Of a DNA stretch of 64,000 bases, positions 53,412-63,494 are shown piece after piece (position 1 is the first letter of the stretch; each line of letters opens with the position of its first letter). Made by a program: the position numbers and the translations under genes. Source of the stretch: Chloroflexota bacterium (GTDB lineage Bacteria > Chloroflexota > Dehalococcoidia > Bin125). The stretch spans positions 19,193 to 83,192 of the forward strand of contig JAPPNI010000016.1 in the NCBI GenBank assembly GCA_028873865.1, written 5' to 3'. The notes beneath the pieces were generated by a model, which was not told the DNA's origin, did no database searches, and worked only from the letters and a program-made list of their open reading frames with translations.

Positions 53412-54360
53412 TGAAGCTCCATCTGACCCAGCGGAATCGGCTCTGGCAGGTCCGTAGTCAACTCTGCGTACTCGAGCACTCGGCCATCCATGGCTCTCGT
53501 AATCAGTTCCATCCGCTCCACGGTGCTGAGGCCGAGATGGTTGTGGCGCCAGACGCACTCGTCGACGTACCGGTGTAGGTGCTTCCGGCTCCACCAGTGG
53601 TTCGTGCCGTGGTAGACCCGCTTCACCTCGGCCCAGAAGGACTCGATCGCGTTCGTTGACACCCCATCGCGCGCCCACTCTCGCCGCGAATGCGCGACTG
53701 TCTCCAGCGGACGACGGACAGCGTTGTAGCTGGGCGACTCATCCGCGTAGACTTGGGTGCCCGGCTCGGTGTGGCGATGGACGAACGGCACCAGCTCCTC
53801 CATCGTCGCCGCCTTGACCGGCTTGGCGTAGACTTGGCCAGTCTCGCGCTCGACGATGCCGACAACTGGAAACTTCTCCGGCTTGCTCTCTCGCGGTCCC
53901 GGTGCATGTTCTTGTACTTGCCGCCGATGAAGGTCTCGTCGACCTCGACCTCTCCGGAGAACGTCGGTGGATCCTGCTCGTCGTAGCACTCCCGGATCCG
54001 GTGGGCGAGATGCCATGCTGTTTTCTGGGACACGCCGAGCATGATGTGCAACTGCGGCGAGGACCACCCCTTGACCTGTTGCGCGAACATCATGATCGCC
54101 AGAAGCCAGGTGTGGTAGCCCAGCTTGGAGTTCTGCATCACCATGCCCGTGCGGACGCTGAAGAACTTCCGGCACCCTCGGCAACGGAACGGCATCGTTG
54201 GATGGGTGGTGCCGATCTGAACGTCATCATGGTCGCAGTGCGGGCAGATCGGGCCGTCTGGCCATCGGTTGTCGATGAACCAGCGCTCCGCAGCAGCATC
54301 ATCCGGGAACCGTCGGTAGAACTCGGGGATTGACAAGCTGTGCTTGTCTCGGGCAGTCAT
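53405..54360 (-). pseudogene. IS1595-family transposase with a frameshift
   Basis: About 318 codons in two frames. The first frame (from ATG 54360) has the N-terminal zinc ribbon (CPHCDHDD, FRCRGCRKFFSV) and the first catalytic aspartate in GEVEVDETFIGGKYKN. The second frame supplies the second aspartate (YADESPSYNAV), the TNAIESFWAEVKR segment and the remaining catalytic residues (YVDECVWRHNHLG). The frames meet at a GAGAGAG run (53885-53892); the change is -1, which a 1-nt loss or 2-nt gain there would produce. IS1595 transposases normally use one frame, so this copy may be inactive, or the break is a read error. Confidence 0.85.
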
Positions 54361-54383
54361 CTCTTCACACTCGTTTCGGAACT

Positions 54384-54389
54384 ATTGTA
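54384..54389 (-). promoter_or_regulatory. -10 box of the transposase promoter (TACAAT)
   Basis: TACAAT on the minus strand, about 23 nt upstream of the transposase ATG; no good -35 is visible. Confidence 0.4.
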
Positions 54390-54495
54390 ACATTCGCGGG
54401 GCACTGGGCTCCCAGGACTGTTACTGTCCAGGTTGCGAGAAGGGATGACTTCTGCCACAATGCTTGTAGGGATTGCACTGTGGCTCTAAGCCATC

Positions 54496-54527
54496 GAACC
54501 CGCTTCCCGGGCTTGGGAAGTGGGTTC
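54496..54527. terminator. Strong hairpin upstream of the transposase
   Basis: A 13-bp stem with one G-T wobble (GAACCCGCTTCCC / GGGAAGTGGGTTC) and loop GGGCTT. It may protect the transposase from outside read-through or end the plus-strand transcript. Confidence 0.5.
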
Positions 54528-54720
54528 TGCGTTTAAGCGCGGCGCATGATGGCTCTCGATTTCCATCAGTGCCCGCGCCGCCACCCTATCATCGGCTCTC
54601 GGAATTAATCCAGTCCCCAACCATTCCACCGCCTCTCCACTACCTCATCTACGCACCTCGACTGGAAATCTGAAACCCTCGATGATTCGGGGGCTAGCCA
54701 ACCGAGAGAGGTGCGGCCAA

Positions 54721-54930
54721 ATGACTGAGATCGAGTCTGTCGGCGAGAACGCGAGTGTCGAAGCAAAATGGAGTCAGGAACTCGGACGGATCGTCCTGAC
54801 CGCCTCGAACATCAGAATCAACGTCCCAGGGCCGGGCGTCATTCCTTCTTTGGAGATCCGACTGAACTCGACGGACGCTCTCCAGTTGATCGACGATCTG
54901 CGGCAGTCTCTATGTCACATGCCGGAATGA
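54721..54930 (+). CDS. Transposon passenger: hypothetical protein, 69 aa
   Basis: A short protein: acidic start (MTEIESVGENASVEAKW), three beta-strand-like stretches (RIVLTASNIRINVPG, LEIRLNSTDAL) and a C-terminal helix (LIDDLRQSLCHM). GAGGTG lies upstream of the ATG at 54721. It sits just inside the right end of the element, convergent with the interrupted peptidase half. Similar overall plan to the 98-residue passenger at 51652. Function unknown. Confidence 0.5.
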   Translation: MTEIESVGENASVEAKWSQELGRIVLTASNIRINVPGPGVIPSLEIRLNSTDALQLIDDLRQSLCHMPE

Positions 54931-54981
54931 ACTTGATCACGACAGTTGGTGTTGTTTTCGCTGTCACTTCTGAACTCCTTG

Positions 54982-55003
54982 GTTACTCACGGTGATAATT
55001 CCC
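54982..55003 (-). repeat. Right terminal inverted repeat of the transposon
   Basis: Reads GGGAATTATCACCGTGAG inward on the minus strand and matches the left end at 21 of 22 positions. Confidence 0.92.
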
Positions 55004-55011
55004 AAGATTTT
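55004..55011. repeat. Right 8-bp target-site duplication (AAGATTTT)
   Basis: Exact direct repeat of 49072-49079, immediately outside the right transposon end. Confidence 0.92.
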
Positions 55012-55977
55012 CCGGTGGGTCGTCATCCACGTTGCGACGCCCTCGACAAGCCAGGCCGGCTCGTCGAGGAGGGAGCGTTCTAGGAGCTGATACTGGAGGA
55101 TGTGCGCAAGCTCGTGCGTGTACACATCGCGGAAGAAGTCATGCGGCCTCCATGAGTTGCCCCACATATAGAGCGCACCGAGATCGACGACAACGTAATC
55201 CGGTCCGGCCCACGCCGAGAAGGGATGATACGAACCCAGACATTCCAAGTCACCTAGTACGTCATGCTCTGGCAACGCGTCGGCGAGCAATTCTTCACAT
55301 TCAAAATGGAGATACAGAGTCAAGTGCGCTTCAATCTCCAGGTCGAACTCCTGCCGATACCAGTCGATTGCGGCGAGCGCTTCAGTGACCGACGCGTTCT
55401 TGTTCGCAGTCGACGCCGCCCCGGTGGCGATGAGATCGAGCGGGATTCCAGCAACTTGGTTCCATTCAATGGCATGTGGCGTGTTTACCCAGATCGCATC
55501 AGCAAAATCCAGTCTCGTGACTCCTTCAGGCGCCACGATGTCAGCGTCTTCGAGATCGAGACTCGACCTTGCCTCTCTGAGCGACACACCGTCGGCGCCA
55601 GACCAGGCAATGAGATTCCAGCCCGGCTCCAGAAACAAGATCGGAGCGGGACGATCATCGGGTCGCACCCACTCCACGGTCTCATCGCCGGCGATACGGA
55701 TGACAATGCCCATTCCTGGGTCAATCTTGTACAGGTCGCCGCGAAGATGGGGTGATGAGAAGCGAAATTGTTTCGCTTCCCCATCCCAGCTGTAGACCAG
55801 TTGGGACTCGGGAAGGGCTTCGAACAGATCGTCTGCGTAGATCGGTTGTCCGACCCAGCCGACGAAGTTAATCCCTGGTTTCAGTACGGTCGTTAACTGA
55901 TGAGTTTCCGTAGCAAGACTGCGCGCTCCCGCCAGAAGGAGCAGGAGCGCGCAGGTGACGCCAAACAGGCGCATCAC
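55004..55977 (-). pseudogene. N-terminal half of an interrupted secreted gluzincin-like peptidase gene
   Basis: About 325 codons. A signal peptide (LFGVTCALLLLLAGARS) is followed by two copies of a PG-x-N-(F/L)-(V/I)-(G/A)-W-(V/S)-G module (KPGINFVGWVG and EPGWNLIAWSG), then a peptidase region with HELAHILQYQ (HExxH) and WLVEGVATW, whose Glu is the usual third zinc ligand. In its present state the frame runs into the transposon and stops at 54964 after 13 foreign codons. Joined to 48330-49079 it would give 571 residues. The uninterrupted relative is encoded at 56988-59588. Confidence 0.85.
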
Positions 55978-55993
55978 ACGACTATCTGAGCCT

Positions 55994-56935
55994 CTAACGG
56001 AACTCGGGGATCACCGTCTCCGCGAACATCTGGGCTGGCTCGATGGTGTCTCGGCCGAAGAATTCGATCATGAACATGTCGCAGCCGCGCTCCATGTGGC
56101 GGTTGATTCGCTCTTTGATCATGTCCGGGGTGCCGGTCAGGGCCATGTCGCCGGCGGGGTTGCCCATGTGACCGCCGAAGATCTTCTGTGCCCGCTCGAC
56201 CATCGGCTGGACCTTGGCGTCGTCGTCGACGATGGTGACCAGGCACTGCTGCGAGACGCGGATTTCCGAGGGGTCGCGGCCGAGGCGCTCGGCGTGGCCG
56301 CGGAGGACCGAGACCTTGTGCTCGAGGTCGTCCTGAGCGCCGGCCGAGTTGTTCCAGATGTCGGCGTACTGCGCGGCGATGCGCATGGTGACCTGCTCGC
56401 CGCCGCCGCCAACGAGGATCGGCATGTCGCGCGGAGGCTTGGGCTGGGTGACGAGGTTCTCGGTGTGGAAGTACTCGCCCTCGAACGAGAACTCGTCCTG
56501 GTCGGGGTCGAACATGCCCTTGAAGATCTGCAGACCCTCTTCGAGCTGGCGCAGACGGTCGCGGGTGCTGACGAAGGGCATGCCGAAGTCGGAGAACTCG
56601 CGGGCCATCCAGCCGGAGCCGAAGCCGGGGATGACGCGTCCGCCGGCGATGTTGTCGACGGTGGCGATCATCTTGCCGGTGTGGGCCGGGTTGCGCATGC
56701 CGACGGGCGTGACCAGCGTGCCGATTTCTGGCTTCTCGGTCACGGCGGCGATGCCTGCGGCCAGGGTCCAGGCCTCAAGCATGGGGATCGCGGGCGACTG
56801 CGGGCCGTAGAGATGGTCGTTGACCCAGAGCGAGTCGAAGCCCATCTCCTCAAAGGCCGAGGCGGCGCGCTGCGTCTCCTGCCAGGTGCGCTTGATCTGG
56901 GGAACCATGACGCCGAAGTGCGGGCTGTTGGTCAT
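55994..56935 (-). CDS. Luciferase-like (LLM) flavin-dependent oxidoreductase
   Basis: A 313-residue TIM-barrel flavin enzyme. Typical segments are GVMVPQIKRTWQETQ, GFDSLWVNDHLYGP, IGTLVTPVGMRNPAH, GRVIPGFGSGWMAREF, KPPRDMPILVGGGGEQV and a final CDMFMIEFFGRDTI. It would reduce or oxygenate a substrate with FMN or F420. The ATG at 56935 follows GAGAGGA; the long in-frame ORF upstream is a shadow of the peptidase gene. It lies between the two peptidase homologues on the same strand. Confidence 0.87.
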   Translation of the reverse strand: MTNSPHFGVMVPQIKRTWQETQRAASAFEEMGFDSLWVNDHLYGPQSPAIPMLEAWTLAAGIAAVTEKPEIGTLVTPVGMRNPAHTGKMIATVDNIAGGRVIPGFGSGWMAREFSDFGMPFVSTRDRLRQLEEGLQIFKGMFDPDQDEFSFEGEYFHTENLVTQPKPPRDMPILVGGGGEQVTMRIAAQYADIWNNSAGAQDDLEHKVSVLRGHAERLGRDPSEIRVSQQCLVTIVDDDAKVQPMVERAQKIFGGHMGNPAGDMALTGTPDMIKERINRHMERGCDMFMIEFFGRDTIEPAQMFAETVIPEFR

Positions 56936-56987
56936 TGGGGGGAGTCCTCTCGGGGAGATCGCGATTTGCGGGCAGGGTAGCGCAGGG

Positions 56988-59588
56988 TCAGTTGCAGACA
57001 GAGGCGGGATCCTGTGGCAGGCGGAACTCGATCCCCGTGATGTCGGAGCGGATGATGTTGAAGGAGCGGCGTTCGCTCTTGGCTCCGCTCTTGCCATTGC
57101 CGGCGTAGTGGATTTCGCAGTTGTCGATCGTGGCCCACATGTCGTAGACCCCCGGACCGGGAACCGTGAAGGAGAACGTCCCGTCGTCGGCGGGCCAATC
57201 ACCGCCTCTGCCGGATTCGCCGGAGGCGCCGACCCAGACGCCGTTCCTTGGAGTGCCGTCGGCGTTGAGGAGCTTGCCGGAGATGCGCAGCGTGCACATG
57301 CCTGGCTGGAGTTGGAACAGCAGCCCCGAGACATCGTGCTCCGACAGGTCGATGATCTCCCGTTCGTGCCATTTCCCAGTCGCGCCCTGAGCCCCGAGGT
57401 ACAGCAGGCATCCATCCAGCCATGAGTACACGTATAGTTGGCCTGCCTTCGTCAGCCCCGCCCGAAATCTACCCGTGGAATCGGTGCGAACTTCAACGCT
57501 CTGATCAACCGCAACGACATTGATCTGGGCGTCCTCGATGGCCTCGCCTTTGGAATCGAGTAACCATCCCGTGATTCTGGTGCACGGATCCTCTTCGGCC
57601 TGGAATCGAATGCCAGCGATGTCCCGGTTGACCACCTCGATGGTCCCGGCCCGCTCCTTGGTCCAGGTCGGAAGATCCGCGTTCCAATAGAGACGGCATC
57701 CACCCAGGTCGGCAGAGAGTTGGTAGGGGCCGGGCTCGGTCGCGACGAATGTGAAGGAGCCGTCGAGCTCGGTTCTGACCGCAGTCGAATTGCCTTTTCT
57801 CTGGACCCGGACTTCTATGCCGGCCAGCGGCTGATCATCCGGGCCGGCCAGCGCTCCGACGATCTGCCAGCGGCATTGATCGGCGTCCACCGTGATCGCG
57901 ATCGGCTCGGGTTGACTGTTGCCGATTTCGATCAGGCTGGCCTCGTCATCGGACGGCCGCGCCTCATCGCTGCTCTCCGACCACCAGAACTGGCAGTGCC
58001 AGTAGTCATCGCCGAGCTCGATCCAGACGCGGTAGTCGGCCCGTTTGCGGACGAAGAGTTCGAACGTCCCGTCTTCACTCGATCTCGCTCGACGATCCCA
58101 GCCAGCCGGATAGCCGTCCTGGTACTCCCTGGCCTCCAGAGAGGCTCCAACTCGCGGTGTGCCGTCGGTGTTGACGATTGTCCCTGCGAGCGCGAATTCG
58201 TTCCCTGCAGGTCGGCGTTTGGCGCTGCCGCGACGCTTGGTCATGAGCGCCTCGAACTCGTCGTAGAACTCTTCCAGGGTGAGTCCAAAGGCAGCCGCGA
58301 AGGCGCTGCGCATGGTGGGCCGCGTCTCCCAGCGGCCACCTGGCCCGGCTCTGCCCGGGGCCAGGACGCGATAGAAATCGAGCGCGGCGCTCTTGCCGGC
58401 GCGCTCGACCAGCAGATCGGCAGCGACCAGGCCGAACGAGTATTGCCAGGTCTCGTTGCTCGACTCAATCTCTTCAAGCGGCGGACCCTTCGAAGCCAGG
58501 TTGAGCGCGTTGATCAGCTTCCTGCTGAGCGGATAGCCGTTGCGATCCTGGGTCGAAAGATCACTGTCGAACCAGTTGGCGGAGCCTTCAAGCAGCCAGT
58601 TCAAATCAATGTAGTTGGCGCCCATAAGCTGATATTGCAGCGCATGAATGTATTCGTGCAGCACCACATAGCGACCCCAGTGGTAGCGCCCACTGCTGGA
58701 TCCCTCCCACGTGCTGCTCTTCAGGTAGAACGCATTCTGATCGCTGCTGTACCAACCACCAGCCCGTTGCCAGAAGTTCCGGAACGACTCCCATTCCCAT
58801 GGGTGGCCCAGTTCCGTCGTCTTGTCGTGCGCCGATTTCGCATCGCCGGCGACGACGACCACGAGCGAGGACGGGTCAGCCTGCACACCGAGTTCTCTGG
58901 CGCTGTACTCGAGCGTTGCGGCCAGATCGCGCTCAATCAGCCGGCGCACGCCGTGATCGACGCTGCCGGCGTAGTGAATCTCCGGGATGACGAAGGTCGG
59001 CTGCAGCCAGTTGACGTCGCGACTGACCCTGACTTCGAGCGCATCGCCCCGCCTGACCGCCGGCCAATCGTCCGCAGACTCGGGAGCGGCCGGAGCGTAG
59101 CGGTGATCACCAAGGCGAATCTCCAGCAGCGCACCGCCGATGCCCCGGGCGACATCCTCAATCGACCGGTCGTCAGGGCCCAACCACGCGACCCAGTTGA
59201 CGCCGGTGTGAAGCTCGACCGATCCGGCCGCAGGGACGATGGGGCGGATCCAGGTGGCTCGCGATTTTTCGCCGAGGCGAACGAGGTAGGCCGCGCCAGG
59301 CGTGATACGACGCAGGCTCCAGAGGCTGTTGGGCATCGCGGGCGCCGCCATCGACCAGCGGCTCCACCTCGCGTTCCAGCTGTAGACAGCCTCGATTTCC
59401 GGTATCTCTCCAAACAGCGCCGCAACAGAGACCGCCTCGCCCACCCAGCCGACAAAGTTATCGCCCGGCTGGAGCTCAACGGTACGTGTTTCAGGAGTCT
59501 CGTCTGCCAACGCCAGAGCCGGCAACGCCACCGCGAGTACGAGGACGAACACTGCAATCGCCAGGCCAACACGCCCATGCTTGATCAT
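56988..59588 (-). CDS. Secreted gluzincin-like peptidase with repeated beta domains
   Basis: An 866-residue exported protein. A signal peptide (IAVFVLVLAVALPALALA) is followed by two PG-x-N-x-V-x-W-x-G modules (QPGDNFVGWVG, HTGVNWVAWLG), a peptidase domain with HEYIHALQY (HExxH) near residue 317 and WLLEGSANW, then four carboxypeptidase-regulatory/Ig-like repeats from residue ~455 on (for example GTIVNTDGTPRVGASLEA, GALAGPDDQPLAGIEVRV, GWLLDSKGEAIEDAQINV, GKLLNADGTPRNGVWVGA). It probably acts outside the cell on proteins or surface polymers. A TAGGCT box 7 nt before the ATG suggests a leaderless start. Confidence 0.78.
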   Translation of the reverse strand: MIKHGRVGLAIAVFVLVLAVALPALALADETPETRTVELQPGDNFVGWVGEAVSVAALFGEIPEIEAVYSWNARWSRWSMAAPAMPNSLWSLRRITPGAAYLVRLGEKSRATWIRPIVPAAGSVELHTGVNWVAWLGPDDRSIEDVARGIGGALLEIRLGDHRYAPAAPESADDWPAVRRGDALEVRVSRDVNWLQPTFVIPEIHYAGSVDHGVRRLIERDLAATLEYSARELGVQADPSSLVVVVAGDAKSAHDKTTELGHPWEWESFRNFWQRAGGWYSSDQNAFYLKSSTWEGSSSGRYHWGRYVVLHEYIHALQYQLMGANYIDLNWLLEGSANWFDSDLSTQDRNGYPLSRKLINALNLASKGPPLEEIESSNETWQYSFGLVAADLLVERAGKSAALDFYRVLAPGRAGPGGRWETRPTMRSAFAAAFGLTLEEFYDEFEALMTKRRGSAKRRPAGNEFALAGTIVNTDGTPRVGASLEAREYQDGYPAGWDRRARSSEDGTFELFVRKRADYRVWIELGDDYWHCQFWWSESSDEARPSDDEASLIEIGNSQPEPIAITVDADQCRWQIVGALAGPDDQPLAGIEVRVQRKGNSTAVRTELDGSFTFVATEPGPYQLSADLGGCRLYWNADLPTWTKERAGTIEVVNRDIAGIRFQAEEDPCTRITGWLLDSKGEAIEDAQINVVAVDQSVEVRTDSTGRFRAGLTKAGQLYVYSWLDGCLLYLGAQGATGKWHEREIIDLSEHDVSGLLFQLQPGMCTLRISGKLLNADGTPRNGVWVGASGESGRGGDWPADDGTFSFTVPGPGVYDMWATIDNCEIHYAGNGKSGAKSERRSFNIIRSDITGIEFRLPQDPASVCN

Positions 59589-59595
59589 GCGCGGC

Positions 59596-59601
59596 AGCCT
59601 A
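59596..59601 (-). promoter_or_regulatory. -10 box of a probable leaderless promoter (TAGGCT)
   Basis: TAGGCT on the minus strand ends 7 nt before the ATG at 59588, with no Shine-Dalgarno. Confidence 0.45.
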
Positions 59602-59613
59602 GCAGCGATGACG

Positions 59614-59641
59614 ACGAAGCCCCGCCGGAGCGGGGCTTCGT
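59614..59641. terminator. Hairpin after isocitrate lyase, terminator-like
   Basis: A perfect 12-bp stem (ACGAAGCCCCGC / GCGGGGCTTCGT) with a CGGA loop, between the isocitrate lyase stop and the peptidase start. No T tract on the minus strand, so termination is likely but not typical. Confidence 0.5.
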
Positions 59642-59664
59642 GGTGATTGCCGGGTCGGGCGGGA

Positions 59665-60993
<1,329 letters not shown>

Positions 60994-61107
60994 CTGGGTC
61001 CTCCGTGGCTGTCCGTGGCCGATCCTGTGCGTCGACTCACGATGCGCGGCGCAATCGCCGTTATGCCCTGTGGTTGGTATTCGCCCACTCTGTCTGGTCT
61101 CGCAGTT

Positions 61108-62703
61108 CTAGTCGAGGTATTCGTAAGCGGGCAGCGTCAGAAACTCGGTGAACTCGTCGTTGAGCACGAGTTGGTCGAGAATCTCGACCGCGTCGCCGTA
61201 ACGAGATTCCGCAGCGCCGCCCAGCGATGCGAGCTCTTCGTCGCGCAGCGATTCGTACAGATCGCTCGTCACGGCGCGGCCGTCGTCGAGTTCGGCCTCG
61301 TGACGGATCCACTGCCAGATTTGGCCGCGGGAGATTTCCGCCGTTGCGGCGTCTTCCATCAGGTTGTTGATCCCCGCCGCGCCGACGCCGTTGAGCCAGC
61401 TGTTGATGTACTGCAGCGCGACCGAGATGTTCGCTCGCAGGCCGGCCTCGGAAACCGTGCCGCCCGACTCGTCCAGCGAGACCAGCTCGCCGGCGCTGAC
61501 CTCGACGTCTTCGCGCATCCGCTCGCGCTGGTTGCGCGCGCCGTCGAGGTTCCGCTCAAAGATGTCTCGGGCGACGGAGACCAGGTCCGGATGCGCGACC
61601 CAGGTGCCGTCGAACCCATCGGTCGATTCGCGCTCCTTGTCGGCGCGGACGCCGGTCAGCGCGATCTCGTTGATCTCGGGGTCGCGGCGCGAGGGAATGA
61701 ACGCGGCCATGCCGCCCATCGCGTGCGCGCCGCGCTTGTGGCAGGTGCGCACCAGCAGCTCGGTGTAGGCGCGCATGAACGGAGTCGTCATCGTCACCTG
61801 CACGCGATCGGGCAGAGTGAACGTCGGCTGCGATTTGAAGCGCTTGACCGCCGAGAAGATGTAGTCCCAGCGGCCGGCGTTGAGCCCGGCCGAGTGGTCG
61901 CGCAGCTCGTAGAGGATCTCTTCCATCTCGAAGGCGGCCGGCAGCGTCTCGATCAGCACCGTCGCGCGGATGCTGCCCTGGGGCACGCCGAGGTCGTCCT
62001 GCGCCTTGACGAAGGCGTCGTTCCAGAGCCGCGCCTCGAGGTGCGATTCCAGCTTGGGCAGGTAGAAGTATGGGCCGGTGCCGCGAGCGACGCGCTCGGC
62101 GGCGTTGTGGAACATGTACATGCCGAAATCGAACAGCGAGGCGCAGATCGGCTCGCCGTCGACCAGCACGTGCTTCTCGTCCAGGTGCCAGCCGCGCGGA
62201 CGGATCAACAGCGTCGCGATCTTCTCGTTGAGTGACCTCACCGAACCGTCGGGATTCGCGAATGTGATCTCGCGGCGAACCGCGTCGCGGGCGTTGATCT
62301 GGCCATTGACGATGTTGTCCCAGGTCGGCGAGAGCGCGTCCTCGAAGTCGGCCATGAACGCGTCGGCGCCGGAGTTGAGCGCGCCGATCATCATCTTGCG
62401 GTCGACCGGCCCGGTGATCTCGGCCCAGCGCTGCTGCAGGTCCTCCGGCGTCGGCGCGACCTGCCAGGAGCTGAAGCGGATCTCCTCGGTGTCGGACAGG
62501 AAGTCGGGCAGCGCGCCGTTGTCGAACTCGACCTGGCGCTCCATCCGGCGAGCCAGCAGCTCTCGCCGGCGCGCGTTGAACTCGCGGTGCAGTCCGGCGA
62601 CGAAGGCGAGGGCGTCCTCTGTCAGGATCTCGTCGAAGCCGTCCTCGAGAGTTCCAACGACTTCCACGCCGTCCGGGGTGCTAATCTCAATCGCCTGGGT
62701 CAT
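61108..62703 (-). CDS. aceB: Malate synthase A
   Basis: A 531-residue enzyme condensing glyoxylate with acetyl-CoA. Landmarks are [16 protein letters not shown] near residue 120, [36 protein letters not shown] with catalytic Glu, [38 protein letters not shown] and the C-terminal [21 protein letters not shown] with the catalytic aspartate. Length fits the A isoform. With isocitrate lyase it forms the glyoxylate bypass. It is divergent from the region containing the third decamer array. Confidence 0.94.
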   Translation of the reverse strand: MTQAIEISTPDGVEVVGTLEDGFDEILTEDALAFVAGLHREFNARRRELLARRMERQVEFDNGALPDFLSDTEEIRFSSWQVAPTPEDLQQRWAEITGPVDRKMMIGALNSGADAFMADFEDALSPTWDNIVNGQINARDAVRREITFANPDGSVRSLNEKIATLLIRPRGWHLDEKHVLVDGEPICASLFDFGMYMFHNAAERVARGTGPYFYLPKLESHLEARLWNDAFVKAQDDLGVPQGSIRATVLIETLPAAFEMEEILYELRDHSAGLNAGRWDYIFSAVKRFKSQPTFTLPDRVQVTMTTPFMRAYTELLVRTCHKRGAHAMGGMAAFIPSRRDPEINEIALTGVRADKERESTDGFDGTWVAHPDLVSVARDIFERNLDGARNQRERMREDVEVSAGELVSLDESGGTVSEAGLRANISVALQYINSWLNGVGAAGINNLMEDAATAEISRGQIWQWIRHEAELDDGRAVTSDLYESLRDEELASLGGAAESRYGDAVEILDQLVLNDEFTEFLTLPAYEYLD

Positions 62704-63494
62704 CTCTGTACTCTGTCCCTGCTCGCGGTCTGTCTGCCGCCCTGTCGATTCGTTGGCCTCACACGACCTGCGTGATCGCCGCTCGCAAGTATCGTTTGTG
62801 AACGTTGGATTAAGGTACGAACCCTGTAGACATCGTCAATAGCAATCGATACTCTCGATAGAGGATTTTGATATCACAAGTAACCCAGTCGATACAATCC
62901 GGCGCCCATGACCGCGTCTCGACGCAGTACGCTTGTTCTTCAGAGGATACTCGATGACGAACGACGTCCCGCCGCCTGTCCGACTCGTTTCCGCCGTCGT
63001 CGGTCACGCGCACCCACGACCGAACCGGATCGAACAGAACCGAACAAGACCGAACAGGTCCAACCGCCATCGCGTACACCAGGATCGACCAAAACTTTCC
63101 AAAACGAACCACCTTCAACCACCCATCCCGCATAAAATACTGGGTTTCCGCTCTTTTTCCTCGCCAGGAAAAATTTCCGCCGACCACCTTCCGCCGGCGC
63201 TCCGCACCGCTCCCGCCATCGGCCGCACGACTCGTGCACAACCTGACCGGACCGAACGGAGCCGAACAGGGCCGAACAGGTCCAGACAGGAAACACCTGC
63301 CAATACGCGCGCTCGACCTGACCAAACCTGTCCAGAATTGACCAAAACTGACCACCCTCAGACCACGCATCCCCCGCAAAACACTGGAGATCCTGCTTCC
63401 GGGACCCGGGAATACTTTTTCGCCGAACACCACCGGTGACAGGGATCTGGAAGGCGTATCCTGAGAATCCGAGCATCGACGAGGAGCAACATCA
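62704..63494. other. 791-bp intergenic region with promoter-like and repeat sequences
   Basis: No convincing gene. Upstream of malate synthase the sequence is A/T-richer, with a plausible plus-strand promoter (TTGATA at 62868-62873, TACAAT at 62893-62898, 19-bp spacer). Then two related 10-bp periodic blocks (63018-63130 and about 63231-63380) with a TTTTTCC-TCGCCA-GGAAAAA hairpin at 63154-63173 between them. Long ORFs on both strands here come from the short period and lack starts with ribosome sites. Confidence 0.55.
63018..63380. repeat. Diverged double decamer array 3
   Basis: Two blocks with 10-bp period. In the first, GACCGAACCG, GATCGAACAG, AACCGAACAA, GACCGAACAG and GTCCAACCGC start at 63018, 63028, 63038, 63048 and 63058, then GACCAAAACT-type units continue. 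The second, from 63241, has ACCGAACGGA, GCCGAACAGG, GCCGAACAGG, TCCAGACAGG, and later ACCAAACCTG, TCCAGAATTG, ACCAAAACTG. Both blocks end with related CCAC-CATCCC-CGCA-ACTGG text, so they look like a large diverged direct repeat. The unit resembles GTCCGAAACA of array 1. Confidence 0.7.

Larger units (their letters stand above)
54361..54720. other. Intergenic region upstream of the transposase
   Basis: This 360-bp gap holds the probable transposase promoter (TACAAT on the minus strand at 54384-54389, about 23 nt before the ATG) and a strong hairpin at 54496-54527. No other gene is evident. Confidence 0.45.
49080..55003. mobile_element. IS1595-family transposon with passenger genes, 5,924 bp
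   Basis: Both ends start GGGAATTATCACC and agree over 22 bp with one mismatch, in inverted orientation, and are flanked by identical 8-bp AAGATTTT repeats. The element carries a zinc-ribbon DDE transposase (53405-54360, frameshifted) and about nine other genes, none of which I recognise. It splits a peptidase gene: deletion of the element plus one target copy joins the two halves in a single frame of 572 codons. The IS1595 family is known to carry passenger genes and make 8-bp duplications, so the assignment is well supported. The near-identical ends suggest a recent or still mobilisable element, though the transposase frame is broken. Confidence 0.93.
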
